Shown: positions 17,158 to 24,417 of the stretch, one piece after another
Layout of the letters: every line of letters begins with the position of its first letter
Numbering within the stretch: the first letter of the stretch is position 1
Assembly: GCF_001950255.1 (NCBI RefSeq)
Contig: NZ_BDJK01000055.1
Location: forward strand, 114,509 to 178,508
Direction: 5' to 3'
From: Carboxydothermus pertinax
GTDB lineage: Bacteria > Bacillota > Z-2901 > Carboxydothermales > Carboxydothermaceae
DNA length: 64,000 nt
The notes under the pieces: generated by a model
Databases searched by the model: none
The model's input: the letters and a program-made list of their open reading frames with translations, nothing else
What the model was told of the DNA's origin: nothing
Position numbers and translations under genes: made by a program

Positions 17158-18087
17158 ATGAAAAATTCTAACCAATTGGTTATTGAAGTAAATAATTTAT
17201 CAAAGAGTTATGGACAGGTAAAAGCGGTAAATGGAATAAGTTTTCAGGTGCAGGCTGGGGAAGTTTTTGGGATGCTTGGACCAAATGGAGCAGGTAAAAC
17301 TACTACGATGGAAATATTAATTGGCTTAAGAAGCCGGGATGGAGGAGAGGTTAAAGTTTTAGGGATTGACCCTGAGACCGAACCCAACCGCTTAAAAAAC
17401 CAAATAGGAGTGCAGTTGCAAAATGTATTTTTGTTTGAAAGGCTAAAAGTGTATGAAATTATTGAGCTTTTTGCAAGCTTCTATCCAAGACCTCTTCCGG
17501 TAGAAGAGGCTATTACGCTGGTGGGGCTTTATGAAAAGAGAAATGCCCTTTTAAAGGAGTTATCTGGAGGACAGTTACAGAGGGTTTCTGTAGCTATGGC
17601 TCTGGTAAGTAATGGAAAGATAATTTTTTTAGATGAGCCAACTACCGGCTTAGATCCGCAGTCCCGCAGGCAACTCTGGGATGTTATCTTAAGTTTAAAA
17701 AATGCTGGCAAAACTGTGTTTTTAACCACCCACTTTATGGATGAAGCCCAGAAGCTTTGCGACCGGGTGGCGATTGTGGACCACGGGCAGATTATTGCTT
17801 TAGGGTCGCCTCAGGAACTAATAGAAGGGAATTTTCAAGAAACCGCTTTGGAGTTAGCCCGAACGGCTTTTACGGAGAGGAAAAGTTTAGCTGATGTTCC
17901 CGGGGTTAAGCGGGTGCAGGTGAGCGAAGATTCGGTAACTTTGTACTCTACGGATATAGCCTTAACTATTTCTGAATTAATGGTTCTTGCTTCGAAAGCT
18001 GGAGTTTCTCTGGATAATATTCGGATTCGTCAGGCGACTTTAGAAGATGTCTTTTTAAAACTAACCGGAAGGAGTATTCGCGAATGA
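17158..18087 (+). CDS. ABC transporter ATP-binding protein (multidrug-type)
   Basis: A 309-residue ATPase of the CcmA/DrrA type: Walker A GPNGAGKTT near residue 42, signature LSGGQLQR near 136, Walker B IIFLDEPTTGLDP near 156, H-loop TTHFMDEA near 190. The C-terminal 80 residues form the extra domain found in drug and antibiotic exporters (ALELARTAFTE... TLEDVFLKLTGRSI). ATG 17158 is favoured by AAGGGAGA; a TTG just upstream (17155) is in frame. It overlaps the permease gene by 4 bases (ATGA). Substrate unknown. Confidence 0.93.
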   Translation: MKNSNQLVIEVNNLSKSYGQVKAVNGISFQVQAGEVFGMLGPNGAGKTTTMEILIGLRSRDGGEVKVLGIDPETEPNRLKNQIGVQLQNVFLFERLKVYEIIELFASFYPRPLPVEEAITLVGLYEKRNALLKELSGGQLQRVSVAMALVSNGKIIFLDEPTTGLDPQSRRQLWDVILSLKNAGKTVFLTTHFMDEAQKLCDRVAIVDHGQIIALGSPQELIEGNFQETALELARTAFTERKSLADVPGVKRVQVSEDSVTLYSTDIALTISELMVLASKAGVSLDNIRIRQATLEDVFLKLTGRSIRE

Positions 18088-19166
18088 AAATTTTTTACAA
18101 ATTAGTTCTGGCAAATTTTAAGGAAATGATAAGGGAAAAGATGACTATTTTTTGGTACATTGTTTTTCCGTTGCTGTTTGTCTTTATCTTTGGTACCATC
18201 TTTTCAGGTGGTGGGAAGAATGTTTCTTATGATATTGGGCTGGTGAATTTAGATCAAGGCCCAGTTTCAACGGGAATTGTAAAGGCTTTTGACAAGGTTT
18301 CAATTTTTAAACTTCACGAAGGGAAAGAAAAAGAAGAACTACAAGCTTTAGACAACGGTAAACGCTCGCTGGTAATTGTGCTTCCCCAGGAGTTGACAGA
18401 AAACTTAAGTACAGGGAAGAAAACGGAAATTAAAATTTATTATGATCAAAGTCAAGCGGATACCAATCAAACTTTGTTATCTACAGTTAGCCAAATTTTT
18501 AATAGTATTGAACGACAAATAACCAGAGCTCCAGAACTTTTAAACCCTGTTCCGCAAGGGATTAGAGCAAAATCTTTAAATCAGATAAACTATTATATTC
18601 CAGGTATTTTAGCAATGACCTTAATGCAGCTGGGCTTATTTGGATCGCTTAGGTTAGTTACCTTGAGAGAGAAAAAGATTTTACGTTCATTAGGGGCAAC
18701 ACCCCTTCCCAAGACTATTTTTGTAAGCAGTGAAATCTTTGTAAGGATGATTGTTTCCCTGGTTCAGGCGTTTTTAATTGTTTTGGTAGGGCATTTTGTT
18801 TATGACTTAAAAGTTATCGGAAACTGGTTTTCATTAATAGGCTGGGTTCTTTTTGGATCGTTGGCTTTTATTTCTCTCGGGTTTGCTTTGGTATCGTTTG
18901 CCAGGACTACTGAAAGTGCGGAAGGTGTCATCCAGGTGTTTCAATTTATCATGATGTTTTTAGCCGGTATTTTTATTCCTTTGAGCATTATGCCCAAGTT
19001 TTTAGAACCGGTGGCCAAGGTTATTCCCCTTACCTATTTAGCCGATGCGATGCGTCAGGTTATTAGCGGAGTGCCGTCACAATTTAGTTTAAGTAGAGAT
19101 TTTCTGGTACTTTTGCTTTGGTTTGGTATTAGTGCAATCTGGGCTGTAAGGTTTAAATGGGAGTAA
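18084..19166 (+). CDS. ABC-2 type transporter permease
   Basis: A 360-residue membrane protein with one N-terminal helix (IFWYIVFPLLFVFIFGTIF), a large outer domain (about 45-165), and five C-terminal helices including IPGILAMTLMQLGLFGS and FQFIMMFLAGIFIPLSIMPKF. This is the YhgE/ABC-2 exporter fold that pairs with a CcmA-type ATPase. Translation is coupled to the ATPase through an ATGA overlap. Likely exports a hydrophobic compound or drug. Confidence 0.93.
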   Translation: MKIFYKLVLANFKEMIREKMTIFWYIVFPLLFVFIFGTIFSGGGKNVSYDIGLVNLDQGPVSTGIVKAFDKVSIFKLHEGKEKEELQALDNGKRSLVIVLPQELTENLSTGKKTEIKIYYDQSQADTNQTLLSTVSQIFNSIERQITRAPELLNPVPQGIRAKSLNQINYYIPGILAMTLMQLGLFGSLRLVTLREKKILRSLGATPLPKTIFVSSEIFVRMIVSLVQAFLIVLVGHFVYDLKVIGNWFSLIGWVLFGSLAFISLGFALVSFARTTESAEGVIQVFQFIMMFLAGIFIPLSIMPKFLEPVAKVIPLTYLADAMRQVISGVPSQFSLSRDFLVLLLWFGISAIWAVRFKWE

Positions 19167-19218
19167 GTCTGGATTTTACCGGGCTTAAAGAAAAGTAAGT
19201 TAAATGGGGGAGATATTT

Positions 19219-19461
19219 TTGCTGGCAGCTGCCCTTAAAAACTTAAATTTTGAACAGCGGCAGGTTGTGTATCGCTGGCAAGGACCGCTGGTGGTTTTAG
19301 CTCCGGTCGGAACCGGAAAAACTTTAGTTATGGCCCATCGTACTGCGCTGGCGATAAAAAAAGGGGTTAACCCTAAAAACATACTGCTTCTGTCGTTTAC
19401 CAATAAAGCTGCCCGGGAAATGGGAAAAAGAGTGGAAAGCATTCTTGGAGAGAAGGCCTGA
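19219..19461 (+). pseudogene. UvrD/Rep-type helicase, truncated N-terminal fragment
   Basis: About 80 residues: NLNFEQRQVVYRWQGPLVVLAPVGTGKT (Q-motif-like and Walker A) and NILLLSFTNKAAREMGKRVESIL (motif Ia). The protein then stops at TGA 19459-19461, whereas helicases of this family need 600 or more residues. GGGGGAG 19206-19212 fits TTG 19219. The remainder is not found downstream; the intact IS begins about 270 bases later. Non-functional as a helicase. Confidence 0.85.
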
Positions 19462-19734
19462 GTGAGGTGCGCTTTGGTATTTATTTTAATATGGCGGGGA
19501 AATTAGAAGTTAAAAAAGGGAAATGGAAATTATAAAAATATCTGGAACCAAAAAAGAAAATTTATAGAAAGCTCTTTTATAAAGTTATATAATTTAAGGG
19601 ATGAGCATAATTAGGTAAATTTCAAAGTAAAAAAAGAAAAAGTTGGAAGCTAACTATTGTAGTAGGTGATGAAATGGGATGAGCAGAAAGGTATGTAAAA
19701 AAATGGGTATAAAAAAGGATACACTAACCCCTTG
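19462..19734. other. Non-coding stretch between helicase fragment and IS
   Basis: AT-rich DNA with many stop codons in all frames and no motif I recognise. It may include the left end of the IS: GGTATAAAAAAGGATACACTAACCCC near 19704-19730 faintly resembles the inverse of 21153-21177. Confidence 0.4.
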
Positions 19735-21180
19735 AGAAAGTAGGGAAAATTTAAAGAAGATAGGGGCTAAAATAAAAAGTTAAGCAACAGTTTTGAAGCC
19801 AACAAGAGATTTAGACTTATCAACAAGGTTATCGTTGATAGCAGCAATAGCCAGAATGAGAAGGCAAATATGGCCAATAGTATTTAAGTTAGCAATAGAA
19901 TTAAAGTTTCTTGTAAAAGCTTTTTCAAGATTTAGGTTTTTCCAGCGAGAATTGTATCTTTCCGATTCAGTTCGTAGAGCATAAATCTTTTTAAAGAAAA
20001 CAGAATCTCTGTTAATTGAAGAGCGATAGTCGTAATTAACAGTAATGTATTTAGTGCAACCACGGTTTTTCTTTCCGTTAAAGTAATTAGGATGATTGCA
20101 AGGGCAAAGATTATCGTTTTTAGAGTTTTTAAAGGGGCAGGAAAATTTATATTTGATTTTATCAATAAAATACTGTTTGCCATCTTTATGCATAGCAAGA
20201 CCAGCATCACAAAGGACATGACCACTTGGTAATTGTTTATGTTTTTTAGAATTTCTAAGGTTTAAAGGAATAAAGGCATGGCCTTTAAGAACTTGACGGA
20301 TAAAGTTATAAATATCTTTAACATCATAGGCTTTATCAGCGATGAAGTAAGTTTCAATGAGAGAAAACCATTCATTAGTTTCCCGAAGGATATCAATAGC
20401 AATAGAAGAATCAGCGACATCGGCGGTAGTAGTAATTTCAGCAATAGGAAGACCGGAAATGGGGTCTGATAAAACATGGTTTTTATAACCCCAGAAGAAT
20501 TCGTATTTCTTGTTATTATTGGCATTGTTAGCAGTACGGACGCCTAATTTGCAATCCTTATCAGATTTAGGAGGGTTAGACTTAGAAAATCTATCTTTAG
20601 TAAATGATTTAGGATTGTTTAATTTAGTGTTAGCGTAAATTGGAGTTGAATCTAAAGAAACAAAAGAACCATCAATAAAGCCTAATTCTTTTAAAAGATT
20701 AACATGTTTTCTCATGATGTTTTTGAGTAATTTATTATCCAAGTTTTTAATAAATCTTTCGAAAGTCCAATAAGAAGGCAGGGGTTTAGAAATATCAAAA
20801 CCGCAGAGGTGGGCGATAATGAGGTTATTATTTAAGTAATCGACTAAATCAGAAATATAGCCAAATTTTTCAAACTTCATAACAAAAAAAGCTCTAAGAA
20901 GAGCCCGCCTGGGGTAACCGATAGGGCCAGAATTAGAAGGCGTAAAATTCGGGAAATCAGACAGGTCAAGCGCATCAAAGACTTTAGTATAGAAATTAAC
21001 TTTGTGAGTTGAGGTAAAAATCTCGATAAAATTAAAAATTAGTTGACGACCGTTCATAATTTTTGCCTCCTGCTTTATTGTTTTTGTGTTGTTTGCCAAA
21101 ACAAATAAAATAATTCAATAAAGCGGAGGCAATCTCCTATAAAAATCAGGAGTGATAAAAAATTTTTATCTCTTGTAATT
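19735..21180 (-). mobile_element. Insertion sequence with intact DDE transposase
   Basis: The element contains one leftward transposase gene. Its 3' flank from about 19735 also occurs in the decayed copy at 1690-1850, which supports this as part of the element. Terminal inverted repeats could not be set with confidence, so the limits given are approximate. Confidence 0.6.
19780..21057 (-). CDS. DDE transposase, IS1182-like
   Basis: A 425-residue transposase. The N-terminal part (NFTPSNSGPIGYPRRALLRAFFVMK) is the DUF772-type helical domain; FIDGSFVSLDSTPIYA carries the first catalytic aspartate, FIADKAYD the second, and YALRTESERYNSRWKNLNLEKAFTRN the conserved glutamate of the YREK-like C-terminal signature. 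GLPIAEITTTADVADSSIA is typical of IS5/IS1182 relatives. CAGGAGGC on the minus strand selects ATG 21057 over an upstream start at 21099. No frameshift is visible, so it could be active; a fragment of a sister copy is at 1690-1850. Confidence 0.9.
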   Translation of the reverse strand: MNGRQLIFNFIEIFTSTHKVNFYTKVFDALDLSDFPNFTPSNSGPIGYPRRALLRAFFVMKFEKFGYISDLVDYLNNNLIIAHLCGFDISKPLPSYWTFERFIKNLDNKLLKNIMRKHVNLLKELGFIDGSFVSLDSTPIYANTKLNNPKSFTKDRFSKSNPPKSDKDCKLGVRTANNANNNKKYEFFWGYKNHVLSDPISGLPIAEITTTADVADSSIAIDILRETNEWFSLIETYFIADKAYDVKDIYNFIRQVLKGHAFIPLNLRNSKKHKQLPSGHVLCDAGLAMHKDGKQYFIDKIKYKFSCPFKNSKNDNLCPCNHPNYFNGKKNRGCTKYITVNYDYRSSINRDSVFFKKIYALRTESERYNSRWKNLNLEKAFTRNFNSIANLNTIGHICLLILAIAAINDNLVDKSKSLVGFKTVA

Positions 21181-21198
21181 CAATTCTTTTAAGGCTTT

Positions 21199-21226
21199 TT
21201 GGTTTTGCAAAAGCCTATTATATAAT
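21199..21226 (+). promoter_or_regulatory. Candidate promoter of the coiled-coil gene
   Basis: TTGGTT 21199-21204 and TATAAT 21221-21226 with 16-base spacing. AGGCTTTT/AAAAGCCT (21192-21199, 21208-21215) forms a hairpin overlapping the promoter. Confidence 0.45.
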
Positions 21227-21247
21227 TTAAATTAAGAGGTGATGAGC

Positions 21248-21676
21248 GTGGAAAATCAAGTTTTGGATATTTTGCAGCAAATAATGCATGATGTACAGGG
21301 TCTAAAACATGATATAAACGATTTGAAGCAAGATATGCAAAACATGAAGCAAGAAATGCAAGTCATGAAGCAAGAAATGCAAGTCATGAAGCAGGATATT
21401 GCCAAAAATGCTACCTTAATTGAAGAAAATAATAGAAAGCTTCAACTACTTGCTGAAATTCAAAAAGCTCACCGGGAGCAAACAGATAGGCAAATAGCCG
21501 AACTTAAAGATGAATTAAATAAACGAATGGATGTCATTGAAGCGGTGGTAAAAAATATTTCTCAGGATGTTAAACAAAATCAAAAGAATTTCTTTGCTTT
21601 AGCCGAGATTACAGGAATTCATGAAATGGAAATTAAGGTTATTAAAAAGGAATTAGCCCTTGCTTTAGCTGAGTAA
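21248..21676 (+). CDS. Small coiled-coil protein
   Basis: About 142 residues, almost entirely helical coiled coil. A heptad repeated nearly exactly (DLKQDMQ, NMKQEMQ, VMKQEMQ, VMKQDIA) covers residues about 25-55 and is encoded by 21-base tandem DNA repeats at 21340-21400. A second coiled coil follows (AEIQKAHREQTDRQIAELKDELNKRMDVIEAVVKNISQDVKQNQKNF). AAGAGGTG at 21234-21241 best fits GTG 21248, though ATG 21242 is in frame. Similar proteins are common in Clostridia and have no defined function. It stands alone next to the IS. Confidence 0.8.
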   Translation: MENQVLDILQQIMHDVQGLKHDINDLKQDMQNMKQEMQVMKQEMQVMKQDIAKNATLIEENNRKLQLLAEIQKAHREQTDRQIAELKDELNKRMDVIEAVVKNISQDVKQNQKNFFALAEITGIHEMEIKVIKKELALALAE

Positions 21677-21681
21677 TTTTG

Positions 21682-22077
21682 TTACTCTTTTTTAGAATCT
21701 TTTTCAACATTATCAATAATTTCTCTTATATAATTTTTATAGTTTTTAAGTTCTTTATCAAGGATTATTTCAAAGACTTCTTCATCACCGTGATGGAGTA
21801 GTTCTTTAGTCACTTTACACAAAAAGCCATCGCGGTTTTCGTAGTAGGTGATTTTGGCGGTCATAAGCTCAATCATTTCTTTTTCTATCCCTAAACTTTC
21901 GAGTTCGGTCAAAAGATCTACTATATCGGAAAAGCTATCAGGATTGTAAGGAGCAATAAATATAAAATTTCTTATTTCTGTATCGCTGTCCCCTAATTCA
22001 TCGGGGGTATAAGCTACTTCTACTTCTTTAACCACCAGGTTAAAAGGATCATTCAAATCAACTGGCTTATTTTTCAT
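21682..22077 (-). CDS. Hypothetical acidic protein
   Basis: A 131-residue soluble acidic protein (NDPFNLVVKEVEVAYTPDELGDSDTEIRNFIFIAPYNPDSFSDIVDLLTELESLGIEKEMIELMTAKITYYENRDGF). No catalytic motif or membrane segment. AAGGGGGA on the minus strand picks ATG 22077 rather than a start at 22098. It is convergent with the coiled-coil gene, the stops being 5 bases apart. Family not recognised. Confidence 0.75.
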   Translation of the reverse strand: MKNKPVDLNDPFNLVVKEVEVAYTPDELGDSDTEIRNFIFIAPYNPDSFSDIVDLLTELESLGIEKEMIELMTAKITYYENRDGFLCKVTKELLHHGDEEVFEIILDKELKNYKNYIREIIDNVEKDSKKE

Positions 22078-22131
22078 ATTGTTTGTCCCCCTTGACAAAT
22101 AAATTTATTAAATAAGTATTAAATAAGTGAA

Positions 22132-22162
22132 AATCCGAGGTACTTGTATACCTCGGATTTTT
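22132..22162. terminator. Intrinsic terminator downstream of tRNA-Leu(CAA)
   Basis: AATCCGAGGTA 22132-22142 pairs perfectly with TACCTCGGATT 22149-22159 with T-runs on both strands. It lies about 50 bases beyond the 3' end of the leftward tRNA gene. Confidence 0.7.
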
Positions 22163-22211
22163 ATATGCTAATATTATTATAAAAAGACATAAAAATACTA
22201 TATATAATATA

Positions 22212-22298
22212 TGGTGCCGAGAGCGGGAGTCGAACCCGCACGGGTGTTACCCCACCGGATTTTGAGTCCGGCGCGTCTGCCAGTTCCACCATCTCGGC
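22212..22298 (-). tRNA. tRNA-Leu (anticodon CAA)
   Basis: The minus strand folds as an 87-base class II tRNA beginning GCCGAGATGGTGGAACTGG, anticodon loop CTCAAAA (anticodon CAA), a long variable arm (GGTGGGGTAACACCC), T arm GCGGGTTCGACTCCCGC, and an encoded CCA end. Confidence 0.97.
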
Positions 22299-22323
22299 AC
22301 GGTTTAGAAATTCTGCAAAGATT

Positions 22324-22352
22324 ATTATAGTAAAGTTTTTTTAAATTTGCAA
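22324..22352 (-). promoter_or_regulatory. Promoter of tRNA-Leu(CAA)
   Basis: On the minus strand TTGCAA (22352-22347) and TATAAT (22329-22324) are 17 bases apart, 25 bases upstream of the tRNA. Confidence 0.75.
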
Positions 22353-22378
22353 CAGGAAAAATATTATTTCCGGGAAAG

Positions 22379-22407
22379 TTGTGTTTACCCGAAATTTTTT
22401 TTATAAT
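22379..22407 (+). promoter_or_regulatory. Candidate dinB promoter
   Basis: TTGTGT 22379-22384 and TATAAT 22402-22407 with 17-base spacing. ATCGAACAAATGTTCTAA just downstream holds CGAACAAATGTTC, close to the CGAAC-N4-GTTCG LexA box of Firmicutes, so SOS control is plausible. Confidence 0.55.
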
Positions 22408-22441
22408 AAAATCGAACAAATGTTCTAACGGAGGGATTAAA

Positions 22442-23614
22442 GTGGAGAAGGTGATTATCCATGTAGATATGGATGCTTTTTTTGCGTCGGTGGAGCAGCG
22501 GGATAATCCAGAGCTTCGGGGTAAACCGGTGATTGTGGGAGGAGTTCCGGGGGAGCGGGGAGTAGTGGCGGCGGCTTCTTATGAAGCCCGGAAATACGGG
22601 GTAAGGTCGGCAATGTCTTTGTGGGAAGCCGCTAAACTTTGTCCCCATGGCGTGTTTATCCCGGGAAACCATAAAAAGTATCAGGAAGTATCAGAGAAAA
22701 TTTTTAAAATTTTTTACGAATATACTCCTTTAGTTGAACCGGTATCTTTAGATGAAGCGTATCTTGATGTTACCGGGAGTCAAAGGCTTTTTGGAACGGG
22801 AGTCGAAATCGGCAAAAAAATAAAAAAGCGAATATTTGAGGAAACGGCTCTTACAGCGTCGGTAGGGGTTGCGCCTAATAAATTTTTAGCCAAGTTGGCC
22901 TCTGAAGTAAACAAGCCCGATGGCTTTTGTGAGGTTAGCGAAGATGTGGTGCTTGATTTTTTAGCGCCACTACCGGTAGAGATGCTCTGGGGAGTGGGGG
23001 AAAAGATGAAAGAGCGGCTAAATGACATGGGAATAAAAACGGTTCAGGATTTCTGGGAGCTTCCTGAGTTTTTTTTGCGAAAAAGATTCGGGATTCTGGG
23101 GCAAAATTTGTATTACTTGTCCCGGGGGATTGATTTTCGGGAGGTAATTCCGGAGCGCATACCGAAATCTTTAGGGAAAGAAATTACCTTTCAAAAAGAC
23201 AGTAGCGATGTAGATTATCTTTTAGGAAAGCTTTTAGGGCTCACTATGGCGGTGGGCCGGGGGCTTCGGCGGGAAGGATTTTATGCTGGGGGTGTCAGCA
23301 TTAAAATTCGCCTTTCAAGTTTTATAACCTATACCCGGCATACGATGCTGTTGGAGCCTACCTGGATGGATGAGGTAATATACCGGGAGGCTAAAAGGCT
23401 TTTTTTAGAAAATTATCACGGGGAGCTGCCAGTACGGTTAATTGGAGTTACAGCAACACCTTTAATTCCTACCGAAAGGGGAAGGCAAATTTCTTTTTTT
23501 GGAGAGGATGTGCGGCGGGAAAGTCTTTACCCGGCTATTGATTTTATTAATCAAAAATACGGCAGCCAAACGATTACCCGGGCAAAAATTTTAAAGTTTA
23601 GCTCTCGAAGGTAA
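22442..23614 (+). CDS. dinB: DNA polymerase IV (Y family)
   Basis: A 390-residue translesion polymerase. HVDMDAFFASVEQRDNP holds the first metal aspartate (D9), SLDEAYLD the catalytic D104/E105, and TASVGVAPNKFLAKLASEVNKPDG the palm motif. The little-finger domain follows from about residue 240. GGAGGGA points to GTG 22442; the longer frame from 22379 runs through the promoter. The last residues (GRQISFFGEDVRR) include a QxSFF-like beta-clamp binding motif. A possible SOS box lies upstream. The DUF4349 gene follows after 7 bases. Confidence 0.96.
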   Translation: MEKVIIHVDMDAFFASVEQRDNPELRGKPVIVGGVPGERGVVAAASYEARKYGVRSAMSLWEAAKLCPHGVFIPGNHKKYQEVSEKIFKIFYEYTPLVEPVSLDEAYLDVTGSQRLFGTGVEIGKKIKKRIFEETALTASVGVAPNKFLAKLASEVNKPDGFCEVSEDVVLDFLAPLPVEMLWGVGEKMKERLNDMGIKTVQDFWELPEFFLRKRFGILGQNLYYLSRGIDFREVIPERIPKSLGKEITFQKDSSDVDYLLGKLLGLTMAVGRGLRREGFYAGGVSIKIRLSSFITYTRHTMLLEPTWMDEVIYREAKRLFLENYHGELPVRLIGVTATPLIPTERGRQISFFGEDVRRESLYPAIDFINQKYGSQTITRAKILKFSSRR

Positions 23615-23621
23615 AACATTT

Positions 23622-24242
23622 TTGTTAGAATTTCAAAAGCTTGAGGATTTTGACCGGTGGCTCAGCCAGCAAGTAAAAGGAGTTGAGGGATATGTACGTT
23701 TTTCCCGGGAAGACAAAGAAAGCCGGGAACTTACTTTAATGATTCCAGCGGATAAGCTTGCCGGTTTTATTGAAGTTTTAAAAAAACAAGGAGAGTTTGA
23801 AAGTTATAGTGAAAATACTGAAGATGTGACTAAAGCTTATCGCGATATGGAAATTAGGATTAAAAATTTGGAGTCAGAGATAACAGCGGTAAGGGCCTTA
23901 CTTGCCAAAGCTAAGAAAATTGAAGAAATCATGGCAGTAAGAGCGGAGCTAAATCGGTTTACCGAAGAACTGGAGATTACCAAAGCTTCTCTTGAAGACT
24001 TAAAACAAGATGTTTCGTATTCGACCTTAAATTTAATAGTAGTAAAAGAAAAGGAAGCACAGATTGGTGAGGATTCAAGTTTTAAGAACCTGGGGAAAAA
24101 GATAAAAGATCAGTTCATAAAAGCTTTTAATAACTTTTTTACCATATTAATAAAACTATTTTTCCTGGTAATTTACTTACTGCCCTATATAATTTTACTG
24201 TTACTTGTGGCACCTTTCGGTTTAAAGAAAAAACAAAAATAA
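23622..24242 (+). CDS. DUF4349-like coiled-coil membrane protein
   Basis: A 206-residue protein with the DUF4349 pattern: SRELTLMIPADKLAGFIEVLKKQGEFESYSENTEDVTKAYRDMEIRIKNLE, a long coiled coil (residues about 80-140), SYSTLNLIVVKE, and one C-terminal transmembrane helix (LFFLVIYLLPYIILLLLVAPFGL). Family members usually start with a lipoprotein or signal segment; here none is visible and the start is TTG 23622 preceded by a modest GAAGGT. The N-terminus may therefore be truncated. A terminator follows. Confidence 0.8.
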   Translation: MLEFQKLEDFDRWLSQQVKGVEGYVRFSREDKESRELTLMIPADKLAGFIEVLKKQGEFESYSENTEDVTKAYRDMEIRIKNLESEITAVRALLAKAKKIEEIMAVRAELNRFTEELEITKASLEDLKQDVSYSTLNLIVVKEKEAQIGEDSSFKNLGKKIKDQFIKAFNNFFTILIKLFFLVIYLLPYIILLLLVAPFGLKKKQK

Positions 24243-24254
24243 TAAAAATATATA

Positions 24255-24280
24255 AGCTGCCGGTAAATGGCGGCTTTTTT
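24255..24280 (+). terminator. Intrinsic terminator after dinB-DUF4349
   Basis: AGCTGCC 24255-24261 pairs with GGCGGCT 24269-24275, followed by six Ts. A weaker hairpin with AGGAG/CTCCT lies at about 24321-24347 before polA. Confidence 0.8.
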
Positions 24281-24417
24281 GTTGTAAGCCCCGGCAGGAA
24301 CCGCCCCAACGATAATTATAGGCGTAGGAGTAACTCCTGTTGCCTCTATGTGTTTTTTCTTTTTCCTTGAGAATTTATTTGGTACAATAAACTTAAATAA
24401 ATATTTTGGAGGTTATC

